Counted from the stretch's first letter, positions 10,308 through 18,977 are shown. The stretch: 64,000 nucleotides of DNA from Brucepastera parasyntrophica (GCF_022376835.1 NZ_CP084606.1:2906739-2970738); one strand, 5' to 3'. Numbers and translations are program-made. The notes: generated from the letters alone by a model not told the origin.

Positions 10308-11302
10308 TATCGGACACTCCTGATATCAGTTTTTAAATCAAAACTTCTGTCTGACGGAACAATTGCGATTCTGTAAGCGTTCGGATCATGTATCTGGACA
10401 AAACGGTCCTCCGCCCTCAGCGCGTAGCAGGCGTCAACGGTCCGGTGTCCCCCGAAATACAGCGAGTCCGCCACACCGGGCAGATAATATTCAAGCATTC
10501 GCTGCACGCTTCCGGGTTCAGCCTCATCATTTCCTGTCCATGTCAGGCCTTCGACAACTTCGGGGAAAAAACGGCAGTTTACCAGTTTTTTTTCATCATA
10601 AAAAAAACGCGGTTCGGCATGGGAGGCCATAAACCGTTCTCCAATCGCGCAGAGAGGAAGGGCCTTTTCAAACATGGAATAGGTATCAAGAAATTCCGGG
10701 CCGTACTGTTCCAGTATATAATCCCTGACCATCTCTCCTTCATCGGCAAATTTATAAAAGGGATGGTTTCCTCCGCCTTCTTCATTTTTTATGTTTTCAT
10801 GATTTCCCTTGAGAAAATGGACCTGCTGCGGAAAAGAGCATTTCAGGACCATCACCATTTCCATGAGTCCCAGGCTTTCCCTCATTTCATCATGCATGCC
10901 GGGGCTGAGAATATTGCCGGCCAGGAATTCCCTGTAGGCCCTGTTCCAGCGTTTTATCCCCCTGCGTTCCGAATGAAACCCGTCTCCGAGAAAAACAATG
11001 CGAATACTGTTTCCGGAAAGAGAAGAAAGCACGCTTTCTTCTTCCGGACAGTAATCGAGGAGCGCGGTTATAAATTCCATCCGCGCGTGAAGATCGGGAA
11101 CAATAATTGTGGGAATATCAGATATGATGGCTCCCAGAAGAAGGAGTCCGCCGGATTCACCGCCGCGGTCCTGCGGACGGAGCCTTTCATCTTCGGACCG
11201 GAGTATTTCCGCGGTTTTTCCGGCCAGGTCCATATACTGCGTTCCGTCGGGGATCGCGCTTCTGGAATAAATTGAAGAAATCTGCTGGCGGACCGTATCC
11301 AT
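10307..11302 (-). CDS. PPP-family metallophosphatase
   Basis: About 331 residues from the ATG at 11302; a TTG at 11311 is a possible alternative. The metal-binding blocks of calcineurin-like phosphatases are in order: PDLHAR (in place of GDxHG), LGDGFHSE (GDxxD-type), LKGNHE (GNHE), then ASHAEP and GGHR. The first block has Pro for Gly, and the second lacks the usual DRG, so it is a divergent branch. It lies between an FHA gene and a Ser/Thr kinase gene with contacts of 11 bases or less, so it is probably the dephosphorylating partner of the kinase. Substrate preference (pSer/pThr) is inferred from context. Confidence 0.75.
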   Translation of the reverse strand: MDTVRQQISSIYSRSAIPDGTQYMDLAGKTAEILRSEDERLRPQDRGGESGGLLLLGAIISDIPTIIVPDLHARMEFITALLDYCPEEESVLSSLSGNSIRIVFLGDGFHSERRGIKRWNRAYREFLAGNILSPGMHDEMRESLGLMEMVMVLKCSFPQQVHFLKGNHENIKNEEGGGNHPFYKFADEGEMVRDYILEQYGPEFLDTYSMFEKALPLCAIGERFMASHAEPRFFYDEKKLVNCRFFPEVVEGLTWTGNDEAEPGSVQRMLEYYLPGVADSLYFGGHRTVDACYALRAEDRFVQIHDPNAYRIAIVPSDRSFDLKTDIRSVR

Positions 11303-11313
11303 TGTAGACAAAC

Positions 11314-11658
11314 TCAGGTAATGCTCAGATTGGTTTTTCCGATTGTTATCCTGTCATTCGGACCGAGCTTTACATATTTCCCCTTGGGAATTGCCTGTCC
11401 GTTCAAAAAAGTCCCGTTGGTGCTGTCAAGGTCGCTGATAAAATAATCATCCTTGATTTTCTGGATAACCGCGTGATACCGGCTCGCAAGCTTGCTGTCA
11501 ATTACCACATCATTATCAGGCGCCCTGCCTATTTTTATCTTGCTTACAAGAGGAACTTTTTTTGATTCAAACATAAGGTAGGAAACCTGCTCGTTCTTTG
11601 AAATCGCGTCCAGCCGCTGCCCGATTTTGCTTGTCGAAATAATTGTTTCATCCTGCAT
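11314..11658 (-). CDS. FHA-domain phosphothreonine-binding protein
   Basis: 114 residues, almost all one forkhead-associated domain: IGRAPDNDVVID (GR at 44-45), SRYHAVI, then DLDSTNGTFLNG, the residues that bind pThr peptides. The short N-terminal tail (DETIISTSKIG) holds several Thr/Ser next to acidic residues, like the kinase-phosphorylated tail of GarA/OdhI-type regulators. Self-binding regulation of that kind is an inference. It is first in a minus-strand operon with phosphatase and kinase. Confidence 0.88.
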   Translation of the reverse strand: MQDETIISTSKIGQRLDAISKNEQVSYLMFESKKVPLVSKIKIGRAPDNDVVIDSKLASRYHAVIQKIKDDYFISDLDSTNGTFLNGQAIPKGKYVKLGPNDRITIGKTNLSIT

Positions 11659-11747
11659 AATATTAATATAAACCTTTTTGGTAAAAAGCGCAAATGTAAT
11701 CGGGTTCGCGGCGAAAAACTCCCTTTTTTGCTGAAAAGCTGATATAA

Positions 11748-11802
11748 AGTCAGATAATCTGAACTATTTGACTATTTCCGATTCTAAGTTAAAGGAGTAT
11801 AC
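11748..11802 (-). repeat. double-hairpin intergenic repeat, copy A (internally deleted)
   Basis: It contains the short outer hairpin (AGTCAGATAATC…ATTTGACT), the link TTTCCGATT and the end TTAAAGGAGTATA of the repeat family described in the findings. The large TTTCTGATATAAAG hairpin is missing between them. It lies in the leader of the PfkB gene. Confidence 0.7.
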
Positions 11803-11866
11803 TGAATACGCGCGTCCGGAATACATTGGGAACATCCTCTTTTTCCGGAAACAAGGAGGAATGATA

Positions 11867-12796
11867 ATGAAAGAGATACTGGTTTCGGGAATGATAAATG
11901 TGGAAACAAGCGTTTTTGTGCGGCAGTTTCCCATAGAATATGCGCCGATTGATTTCCAGTTTAACGGAATAGACGCGTCCGTGTCCGGCGTCGGATACAA
12001 TGTGGCAAAGGCCCTGAAAACCCTTGGCGCGGAGCCCCGCCTGTGTTCGCTTATAGGAAACAGCGATATGTATGGCGATATAATAGAAAGTGAAGTAAAT
12101 GCGCTCGATATTCAAACCGACGCCATTCTGAAACAGATTAATAATACTCCCTGCTCGGTGGTAATGTTCGATTCCGAAGGAAAAAGGAAAATCATACTTG
12201 ATTTAAAAGATATACAGGAAAATCTGTATCCTGAGGAAATCTTTGTCAGGGTTTTAAAACCCTGCGATATAGCGGTTTTATGCAACATCAATTTTTCACG
12301 GGGACTTTTGCGTATCGCAAAGGACCAGGGAAAACTTATTGCGACAGATGTCCATGTGGTCAGCAGTATCGAAGATGATTTTAACAGGGATTTTATGGCC
12401 GCGGCCGATATCCTCTTTTTGAGCAATGAATATATTCAGGGCAGGGAATCCGCGTTTTTGCGGGAACTGGGCAAGGCTTTCGGCTGCGCCATTATTGTTG
12501 TCGGTATGGGTGAGCGGGGTGCGCTCCTGTATTCCAGAAGTGACGATAAGCAGGTTCTCTATTCCTCCGTCCGGGTCCGTGAAATACAGAGCACGGTCGG
12601 CGCCGGCGACGCCCTGTTTTCAGCCTTTTTATATTTTTATAACAAAGACAAAAATCCCTATACAGCTATGGAAAACGCAATTGTTTTTGCTTCCTATAAA
12701 ATCGGCGAAAAGGGAGGCGGCAGGGGGTTCCTGACTGAACGGGCCCTGCTTGAAATAAAGGAAAATACTCCGGTTGAAAAAACAGTGTATAATTGA
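11867..12796 (+). CDS. PfkB-family carbohydrate/nucleoside kinase
   Basis: 309 residues from the ATG at 11867, which is 7 bases after AAGGAGG. The frame is open further upstream through the repeat, but that part has no ribosome site. The ribokinase fold is shown by GVGYNVAKALKTLGAEP near the start and by STVGAGDALFSAFLYFY, the PfkB signature with the catalytic Asp of GAGD. It transfers phosphate from ATP to a sugar or nucleoside hydroxyl. The substrate cannot be told from sequence or neighbours (no transporter or isomerase nearby). Confidence 0.88.
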   Translation: MKEILVSGMINVETSVFVRQFPIEYAPIDFQFNGIDASVSGVGYNVAKALKTLGAEPRLCSLIGNSDMYGDIIESEVNALDIQTDAILKQINNTPCSVVMFDSEGKRKIILDLKDIQENLYPEEIFVRVLKPCDIAVLCNINFSRGLLRIAKDQGKLIATDVHVVSSIEDDFNRDFMAAADILFLSNEYIQGRESAFLRELGKAFGCAIIVVGMGERGALLYSRSDDKQVLYSSVRVREIQSTVGAGDALFSAFLYFYNKDKNPYTAMENAIVFASYKIGEKGGGRGFLTERALLEIKENTPVEKTVYN

Positions 12797-12898
12797 CCGT
12801 TCACGCTGATATCCCGGGAGCAGCTGAAAAAATCTCCGGATACTTTTACTGATACGGTCCTTCCCTGTACTTTTTTTCTCTATTATGGTACGTTTTAC

Positions 12899-12926
12899 AC
12901 AGGCGGTTTTGTTTTCCGCCTGTTCT
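12899..12926 (+). terminator. hairpin after the PfkB gene
   Basis: ACAGGCGG and CCGCCTGT form an 8-bp stem with a 9-base T-rich loop, about 100 bases after the PfkB stop. The following tract is only moderately T-rich. Confidence 0.5.
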
Positions 12927-12940
12927 TCCGTATATTTTTA

Positions 12941-13044
12941 TAGTCAAATAATCTCGCATTATTTGACTATTTCCGATTGTACGTGTTTCTGATATAAATA
13001 ATTAGCTAATTCTTTATATCAGAAACGGAACTTAACGGAGTATA
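12941..13044 (-). repeat. double-hairpin intergenic repeat, copy B
   Basis: Full copy in reverse orientation: outer hairpin TAGTCAAATAAT/ATTATTTGACTA, link TTTCCGATTGTACGTG, large hairpin built on TTTCTGATATAAA/TTTATATCAGAAA, and end AACGGAGTATA. It ends 19 bases before the thioesterase start codon, so it forms part of that leader. Confidence 0.85.
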
Positions 13045-13063
13045 AAAAACAGGAGTTTAATAT

Positions 13064-13828
13064 ATGCCTTTTTCGCGTGATTATTTTGTGCATTATTATG
13101 AAGCGGATATAAAACAGCGGCTCCCGCTGACCGGAGTTGTGCAATACTTTGAAGATGTTGCGATTCTGGACAGTGAACAGCGGGGATATTCGCTCGATTT
13201 TTATGAAACAAATCACTCCGTATGGATTATGCTCAAATGGGACATCAGAATCCACCGTTTTCCCGTTTTTGGCGATACTGTAAAGGTTTCCACCCGGGTC
13301 AACGCGATGAAGCGTTTTATGTCGGACCGCGTTTTTTCCATGACCTCGGCTGACGGTACTCTTCTGGCCGAAGGCCGTTCAAACTGGCTTTATTTTGATA
13401 CTGAAAAAAGACGGCCTATCTCCGTGTCCGAAGAAATAGCCGCAAACTATGATGTTTCTCCCGAAACGGCGGCTTCCTTTGTTACCATAGATGACGTTCC
13501 CGCTGTCAGCAGGGATGACATACCTGCTGACTTTTCACTGATCAGCCAGCCCATTACTGTCGGTTACGGGGATATAGATACAAACCGTCATGTCAATAAT
13601 ATCCGGTACATCAGCTGGGCCTTTAACAGCGTTCCCGAAAATATTTTTAAGGGATATGTGCCGGACCAGCTTGTCGTGCAGTATAAGAAGGAAATGCTGG
13701 CTGGTATGACCGCCGAACTGCTGTCTCTGTTTCCCGATTCTCCCGGCGAAAATCTGTCTTCATTCCATACTATCCGTTCTCCCGAACTTGAATTCTGCTC
13801 GGTCACCATCAAATGGCGGAAGGAATAA
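13064..13828 (+). CDS. acyl-ACP thioesterase
   Basis: 254 residues, the size of bacterial FatA/FatB-type thioesterases (PF01643). It has two hot-dog halves. The first carries YYEADIKQRLPLTGVVQYFED and SVWIMLKWDIRIHRFP; the second carries GDIDTNRHVNNIRYISW with the catalytic Asn/His region. It releases fatty acids from acyl-carrier protein in the cytoplasm. The ATG follows CAGGAG. A barrel-protein gene follows after 39 bases and may be co-transcribed. Confidence 0.92.
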   Translation: MPFSRDYFVHYYEADIKQRLPLTGVVQYFEDVAILDSEQRGYSLDFYETNHSVWIMLKWDIRIHRFPVFGDTVKVSTRVNAMKRFMSDRVFSMTSADGTLLAEGRSNWLYFDTEKRRPISVSEEIAANYDVSPETAASFVTIDDVPAVSRDDIPADFSLISQPITVGYGDIDTNRHVNNIRYISWAFNSVPENIFKGYVPDQLVVQYKKEMLAGMTAELLSLFPDSPGENLSSFHTIRSPELEFCSVTIKWRKE

Positions 13829-13867
13829 GACGGATATATTATAATTCCGTCAACATCTGGAGGAACT

Positions 13868-14494
13868 ATGAAAAAAACGGCAGTCATATTATTACTGGTA
13901 TTTTTTATATTCCAGGCCGGTACTGCGGAAAATTTTGAAGTCGGACTCAGAGGTAATTTCAGTCTTATCACAGCCGCCGGAGGAAAAGAGGTTAAGGAAA
14001 CAAAGGCAAGCATCGGCTTCGGCGGGACATTGTTCGGCGCCTATACTTTTACCGATCTGATAGCCCTTCAGGCTGAGGTGGAATTCAGCGCGGAAAAGTA
14101 TTCCTACACTCCCATATCCGATCTGTACGGGAAAGGCTCCGCAGCTTTTTCAGCCATGACCCTTTCCATTCCTGTCCTGGCCCGTTTTTCATTTTTACTT
14201 GGCCAGGGAAACGCTCACTTATTCATAGGCCCCCATATTACCATGTTCCTTGCCGGGCAGAAATATGAAGATGATTCGGAATCACAGGAAAGTGATTTCC
14301 TCCGGCCTGTTGTCAATGTCGGAATCACTGCCGGCGCTGACTATTGCTGGCGAATAGGACCGGGCAGCATAGTGGCTGATCTCAGACTTACCTTTGACTT
14401 TCTGAACAGACAATTCCTTTACGGCTGGGAAACTGTCCGCATAGGACATCTTATCCGCTTTATGCCTTCTGTGGGATACAAACTGCACCTGTAA
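13868..14494 (+). CDS. secreted outer-membrane beta-barrel protein
   Basis: 208 residues. The signal peptide MKKTAVILLLVFFIFQAGTA is cut near residue 20. About eight amphipathic strands follow (FEVGLRGNFSLI, ASIGFGGTLFGAYTF, ALQAEVEFSAEKY, GNAHLFIGPHITMFLAG and others), ending MPSVGYKLHL, as in the OMP_b-brl group. SD is TGGAGGAAC. No specific role can be named. Confidence 0.75.
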   Translation: MKKTAVILLLVFFIFQAGTAENFEVGLRGNFSLITAAGGKEVKETKASIGFGGTLFGAYTFTDLIALQAEVEFSAEKYSYTPISDLYGKGSAAFSAMTLSIPVLARFSFLLGQGNAHLFIGPHITMFLAGQKYEDDSESQESDFLRPVVNVGITAGADYCWRIGPGSIVADLRLTFDFLNRQFLYGWETVRIGHLIRFMPSVGYKLHL

Positions 14495-14777
14495 ATAGTG
14501 CCGTTCCGCGGTTTATATATGAACAGTCGTTAATATACAGGTTAACAAGCGTTACCCTGCCTGTCTGCTTCTGTACTGTTTCCGGAAAAATAGTATCTGT
14601 TTTCCTTCCCCGCCGATTTTCTCTGGCCAGGCGAAAGCAGCTGTGTATTTTTTTTCACTGAATGCGGGAAAATCAGTCATATATGTGCTATAATTAAAAA
14701 GACCGGCGGAAATCCTTTCTTGCATACACTATGGTTTTATGGCACAATCTTGATTGCCGGGAATTGATTTTTCCGGT
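14495..14777. other. gene-free stretch before repeat copy C
   Basis: No convincing ORF, RNA gene or terminator is seen. The 424-base gap between 14494 and 14919 consists of this stretch, repeat copy C (14778-14880) and the short leader of the next gene. Confidence 0.5.
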
Positions 14778-14880
14778 TATACTCCTTTAAGTTACATTTC
14801 TGATATAAAGAATCAGCTGGTTCGTTATATCAGAAACACGTACAATCGGAAATAGCCGAATAATCTGAATTATTTGGCTA
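14778..14880 (+). repeat. double-hairpin intergenic repeat, copy C
   Basis: Forward copy: start TTATACTCCTTTAA, large hairpin TTTCTGATATAA…TTATATCAGAAA, link ACACGTACAATCGGAAATA, outer hairpin TAGCCGAATAATC…ATTATTTGGCTA (C for T at the same place in both arms, so pairing is kept). It ends 38 bases before the next start codon. Confidence 0.88.
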
Positions 14881-14918
14881 AACAATACTTGTTTCCGGCG
14901 CCGGCCGGGGGGTACAGT

Positions 14919-16757
14919 ATGAATATGATAAATCCGTTCAAAAAGATTATTCCGGGAATTTCGCTTCTTTCAGCCATAATGCTTGTTATAATGGCCGCGT
15001 CCTGTTCGGGATTGCTCCCTCCGCCCCGCGGCAATTCTATGGAGATGAATATTGATCTGCCCGAGGGCCTTGTACGGGACCTGTCGGGCAGGGCGGTGGA
15101 CCCCGCGGAATATGATTATACCCTGTTCATAAGCGTGCTCTGGGACGGACAGGGGAACGCCGAGCGGTTTAAGGAATATACCTATACCTGGCCGGCGGGA
15201 AAAACAACAATGTCCGTTACCATCGACGGCGTTGAGGCCGGCGACCGTATCATGATATATGCTTCAATATGGGACGAAATAACCCAGGACTCCTATTCCG
15301 CGGAAACAGGACTGTTTACCGTTATGCAGGGAACAAACCTGGTAAGCCTGAAAATGGAAAAATATATTTCTCCTGATGCGCCCCGCCTTACTGCTCTTGA
15401 AGCTTCCGCGGTGGGCAGTTCGGGGGATTCTTTTACGCTTGTTCCTCCGTTTGATCCCTATATAACCCGCTATACAATAACCGTGCCTTCCGGCGTGAAC
15501 GGAATCCTGGTGTCAGGAACCCCTGAAAAGACAGACACCACCGTTATCTATGAACCCGGACAGACTGTGAGTCCCTCCGATGGAACGGTCTACATAAAAC
15601 TGACGTCCGCAGATGGATACATAAATACCTATTGGATTGATATTAACATCAGCGGGACCTCCTCCGGCGGACTCCTCGGAAATCTGACCGTTTTGGGTTC
15701 CACCACGTCTTATGCATATACGCCGGCCTTTAATTCTGAATTGACGGACTATACCCTGACCATACCCGCCGATGTTTCGACCCTTATAATTTCCGCTTCT
15801 CCCGCTGATTCTTCTGATTCCGTATATTTCAATGAAATTGAAGGCTCCAATAATATGTATACCATCACTCTCGAAGAAGGGCAGACCGCAATAACAATAC
15901 GGGCCGGACAGGTTTCACAAAAGACATATACCCTGACAATTACCCGTGAATATCTCGGTCTGGTAACTGTCCCCGCAGGCAGTTTCCAGCGCGATTCCGC
16001 TTCTGAAAACATCACCCGGATTACCAGCTCTTTCAGAATGGGAAAAACCGAAGTAACCCAGAAACAGTGGGAAGCAGTCATGGGGCAGGGGACCAATCCC
16101 AGTTTGGTCAAGATTGAGAATGCCCCGGTTGAACAGGTGAGCTGGTATGATACCCTTAGATTCTGCAACAGACTGAGTTTGCTTGAGAATAAGACCCCTG
16201 TGTATACCATAAAAAACTCGACCGATCCTGACGATTGGCTGCCTTTGCCTTCCGATTCTATCCAGAATGACGCCGACTGGGACGCCGTTACGGCCGACTG
16301 GGACGCGGACGGTTACCGCCTGCCGACCGAAATGGAATGGATGTGGGCCGCCATGGGCGCCGATAGTGGAAATGATGGCGCGGAAAATACAACCGGATAC
16401 AGCAAAGAGTTTGCAGGTTCCACCGGTACAAACAGTCTGGATGACTACGCCTGGTATTCCGGAAATGCGCAAAACACAATACATGATGTAAGCCAAAAGT
16501 ACGCGAATGAACTTGGATTGTATGATATGACCGGAAATGTGGAAGAATGGTGCTGGGACCTGAGTTCTCTCAGCGCCTATGGCTCGGGGCTTCTGGTTGA
16601 TCCAAAAGGAGAAGCCTCCGGCAGCGAACATATTTACCGGGGCGGAGCATATTTTAGTGCTTCATCTCCCAGCTGTAATTTGGATAACCGGAACACCGAT
16701 TATCCGACAACTAAAGACGACAGTATCGGCTTCCGTGTCGTTTGCCTGGAACAGTAA
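14919..16757 (+). CDS. lipoprotein with cadherin-like domains and an FGE/SUMF1-type domain
   Basis: 612 residues from the ATG at 14919 after GGGGGG. A lipoprotein leader (IIPGISLLSAIMLVIMAASC) is followed by a prealbumin-like stretch. Two cadherin-like beta-sandwich repeats come next, each with a YT…Y.ITVP / DYTLTIP pattern (about 170-250 and 260-345). The formylglycine-generating-enzyme/sulfatase-modifying domain then starts at FRMGKTEVTQKQWEAVMG and shows APVEQVSWYDTLRFCNRLS, YRLPTEMEWMWAA, GLYDMTGNVEEWCWD and the final GFRVVCLEQ. Such proteins in spirochaetes are usually surface lipoproteins; oxidase activity on sulfatases is not established for this group. Confidence 0.85.
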   Translation: MNMINPFKKIIPGISLLSAIMLVIMAASCSGLLPPPRGNSMEMNIDLPEGLVRDLSGRAVDPAEYDYTLFISVLWDGQGNAERFKEYTYTWPAGKTTMSVTIDGVEAGDRIMIYASIWDEITQDSYSAETGLFTVMQGTNLVSLKMEKYISPDAPRLTALEASAVGSSGDSFTLVPPFDPYITRYTITVPSGVNGILVSGTPEKTDTTVIYEPGQTVSPSDGTVYIKLTSADGYINTYWIDINISGTSSGGLLGNLTVLGSTTSYAYTPAFNSELTDYTLTIPADVSTLIISASPADSSDSVYFNEIEGSNNMYTITLEEGQTAITIRAGQVSQKTYTLTITREYLGLVTVPAGSFQRDSASENITRITSSFRMGKTEVTQKQWEAVMGQGTNPSLVKIENAPVEQVSWYDTLRFCNRLSLLENKTPVYTIKNSTDPDDWLPLPSDSIQNDADWDAVTADWDADGYRLPTEMEWMWAAMGADSGNDGAENTTGYSKEFAGSTGTNSLDDYAWYSGNAQNTIHDVSQKYANELGLYDMTGNVEEWCWDLSSLSAYGSGLLVDPKGEASGSEHIYRGGAYFSASSPSCNLDNRNTDYPTTKDDSIGFRVVCLEQ

Positions 16758-16829
16758 GCCAGTACCTTTAGCCATAACTGCCGGATGCGGGACAGCCCGA
16801 ATCCGGCGGACAGGCCGTGCCCGGATATA

Positions 16830-16863
16830 AAAAGATGTGAAAAACACCTCATATATCTTTTTC
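16830..16863 (+). terminator. possible weak terminator after the FGE-like gene
   Basis: AAAAAGAT and ATCTTTTT flank an 18-base middle portion about 75 bases after the stop. The stem is A/T only, so this is tentative. Confidence 0.3.
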
Positions 16864-16964
16864 TACTGGAAATTTACCATCTGATTGTATATACTTTGAC
16901 CCGGAAAAACAGAACCGTCCGCGTTGAGGCCGGTTTTTTTGATATTTTTTTAAGGAGAAAAAGA

Positions 16965-17666
16965 ATGATTTATTCGGCAGAAGTAGAACACATGTGTCCG
17001 CTTGCCAAGGCCGCGAATCACGGTCCCGCTCCGATCCCCGAAGAAGGGAAGTGGGTCCAGGCCAGGGAAGTCAAGGACATCTCCGGTTTTACGCACGGCG
17101 TGGGGTGGTGCGCTCCCCAGCAGGGTGCGTGCAAACTTACGCTTAACGTAAAGGACGGTATTATTCAGGAAGCGCTGGTTGAAACCATCGGCTGTTCGGG
17201 CATGACCCACTCGGCTGCAATGGCCTCCGAGATACTCATCGGCAAAACAGTGCTGGAAGCCCTGAACACCGATCTGGTGTGTGACGCAATCAATACCGCA
17301 ATGAGAGAGCTTTTTCTCCAGATCGTCTACGGACGCACCCAGTCTGCTTTTTCCGAAGGCGGCCTTGTTGTCGGCGCGTCGCTTGAAGATCTCGGCAAGG
17401 GACTCAGAAGCCAGGTCGGCACCATGTTCGCGACGCTCAAAACGGGTCCCCGCTACCTTGAAATGGCCGAAGGCTATGTTGAGGAAATTGCGGTCGATAA
17501 GGATGACGCGATTATCGGCTATAAATTCATCAATTTCGGAAAAATGATGGATTTCATTAAAAAAGGCGATTCTCCCCAGGACGCAATGGCAAAAGCAAGA
17601 GGGAGTTACGGCCGCACAACAGAAGAAGCGGGGGCAGTCAAACTGCTTGACCCCCGCGAGGAATAG
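16965..17666 (+). CDS. NifU-like iron-sulfur scaffold protein of the GGGtGRT pair
   Basis: 233 residues from the ATG at 16965 after TAAGGAG; the longer open frame upstream has no ribosome site. Cys-containing blocks GWCAPQQGAC and ETIGCSGMTHSAAMASEILI resemble the N-terminal scaffold domain of NifU/IscU (GC-x-x-x…AS), and a later segment repeats the fold. It is followed after 11 bases by the GGGtGRT gene, and this two-gene order is how the family is usually met. A role in Fe-S handling is inferred; the pair has no proven function that I know of. Confidence 0.8.
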   Translation: MIYSAEVEHMCPLAKAANHGPAPIPEEGKWVQAREVKDISGFTHGVGWCAPQQGACKLTLNVKDGIIQEALVETIGCSGMTHSAAMASEILIGKTVLEALNTDLVCDAINTAMRELFLQIVYGRTQSAFSEGGLVVGASLEDLGKGLRSQVGTMFATLKTGPRYLEMAEGYVEEIAVDKDDAIIGYKFINFGKMMDFIKKGDSPQDAMAKARGSYGRTTEEAGAVKLLDPREE

Positions 17667-17677
17667 GAGGTATTACG

Positions 17678-18676
17678 ATGGCATTATTTGAAAGCTATGA
17701 ACGCAGAATTGACCAGATACTTCCGCTCCTTAAAAAGTATGGCATTAATTCTGTTGAGGAAGCCAGGACCGTTTGTACTGACAAAGGCGTTGATGTATAT
17801 AAAATAGTTGAAGACATTCAGCCTATCTGTTTTGAAAACGCAAAGTGGGCCTATGTCGTGGGCGCCGCAATTGCAATCAAGAAGGGTGACAGCAATCCTG
17901 TTGAAATCGCAAAAACGCTCGGCGAGGGCCTGCAATCTTTCTGCATTCCCGGTTCTGTCGCCGATGACCGCAAAGTAGGTATCGGTCACGGAAATCTCGC
18001 AGCGATGCTTCTTTCCGATGAAACCAAGTGTTTCGCCTTCCTTGCCGGTCACGAATCCTTTGCGGCCGCCGAAGGCGCGATCGGGATTGCGAAAAGCGCT
18101 AACCGTGCCCGCAGTACCCCGCTCAGGGTAATTCTGAACGGCCTCGGAAAAGACGCGGCGCAGATCATAAGCCGTATTAACGGTTTTACCTATGTGCAGA
18201 CAAAATTCGACTATTTCACGGGTGAGCTTAAAGTCGTTAAGGAATACAAGTATTCCGACGGCGACCGCGCCGCGGTCCGCTGTTACGGGGCCGACGACGT
18301 CCGCGAAGGCGTTTCCATCATGCACAGGGAAGGCGTTGATGTTTCCATCACCGGAAATTCGACAAATCCGACCCGCTTCCAGCATCCTGTCGCCGGGACC
18401 TACAAAAAGGAATGCGTCGAACAGGACAAAAAGTATTTTTCAGTTGCCTCAGGCGGCGGTACGGGACGCACCCTGCATCCGGACAATATGGCGGCCGGCC
18501 CGGCTTCCTATGGAATGACCGATACTATGGGCCGCATGCATTCCGACGCCCAGTTTGCCGGATCTTCCTCCGTTCCGGCCCACGTAGAAATGATGGGCCT
18601 CATCGGTATGGGGAATAATCCAATGGTAGGCGCCTCCGTTTCCGTTGCAGTAGCGGTTTCCGAAGCCATGAAATAG
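17678..18676 (+). CDS. GGGtGRT protein
   Basis: 332 residues; SD is TAGGAGG. The family name motif SVASGGGTGRTLHPDNM lies near residue 270, followed by the very conserved tail YGMTDTMGRMHSDAQFAGSS and GLIGMGNNPMVGASVSVAVA. A glycine-rich GSVADDRKVGIGHGNLAAML and KCFAFLAGHESFAAAEGAIG occur mid-protein. It has no signal peptide, so it is cytoplasmic. Several conserved Cys (VCTDKG, QPICFE, SFCIPG, KCFAF) fit cluster or metal binding with the scaffold-like partner upstream, but that is inference. Confidence 0.88.
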   Translation: MALFESYERRIDQILPLLKKYGINSVEEARTVCTDKGVDVYKIVEDIQPICFENAKWAYVVGAAIAIKKGDSNPVEIAKTLGEGLQSFCIPGSVADDRKVGIGHGNLAAMLLSDETKCFAFLAGHESFAAAEGAIGIAKSANRARSTPLRVILNGLGKDAAQIISRINGFTYVQTKFDYFTGELKVVKEYKYSDGDRAAVRCYGADDVREGVSIMHREGVDVSITGNSTNPTRFQHPVAGTYKKECVEQDKKYFSVASGGGTGRTLHPDNMAAGPASYGMTDTMGRMHSDAQFAGSSSVPAHVEMMGLIGMGNNPMVGASVSVAVAVSEAMK

Positions 18677-18904
18677 TTTTTGTCTTATCTATATCCGGAA
18701 AGAGGAGTGCCGGCGCAGCGCTCTTCCTCCGGATAAATCTTCCGCGTGTTTTTATACGAAAACATGAAGTTGTCCGCGGGATTTGCCGGATACTGGTCCG
18801 GCCTTTCTCCGGACATTTTTTTTCTCCGGTTTTTGTACGGAAACGGTTTATAAAAACCTGATTCTCTCTGATAAATACCCCGCATATTTTATCTGAAAAA
18901 ACTA
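18677..18904. other. gene-free stretch after the GGGtGRT operon
   Basis: It holds one imperfect hairpin (TATCCGGA…TCCGGATA around 18690-18736) and the terminator listed separately. No ORF in it is credible. The tetR promoter begins at 18905. Confidence 0.5.
18796..18823 (+). terminator. intrinsic terminator of the GGGtGRT operon
   Basis: GTCCGG and CCGGAC form a stem with a 7-base loop, followed by A and eight T. It lies 120 bases after the stop of the GGGtGRT gene. Confidence 0.65.
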
Positions 18905-18958
18905 TTGACAATTTTGATGAGCGGACTTATTATATAAATCGAACGAATCATTCGTTCG
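18905..18958 (+). promoter_or_regulatory. tetR promoter with overlapping operator palindrome
   Basis: TTGACA (18905-18910), a 17-base spacer and TATTAT (18928-18933). The perfect palindrome CGAACGAA-TCA-TTCGTTCG (18940-18958) starts at the expected +1. This is the classical layout for autorepression by a TetR protein encoded just downstream. Confidence 0.85.
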
Positions 18959-18977
18959 CTTTATTGAAGGAAGAAAA

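Noticed and set aside
10388-11275. 295-codon open frame on the plus strand opposite the phosphatase gene
   Set aside because: It is antisense to a phosphatase with clear metal motifs, has no family features, and reflects codon bias of the real gene.
15915-16631. 238-codon minus-strand frame opposite the FGE-like domain
   Set aside because: The plus strand encodes well-conserved SUMF1/FGE motifs across the same stretch; the antisense product is unlike any protein and lacks a ribosome site.
17684-18385. 233-codon minus-strand frame opposite the GGGtGRT gene
   Set aside because: Shadow of a highly conserved gene.
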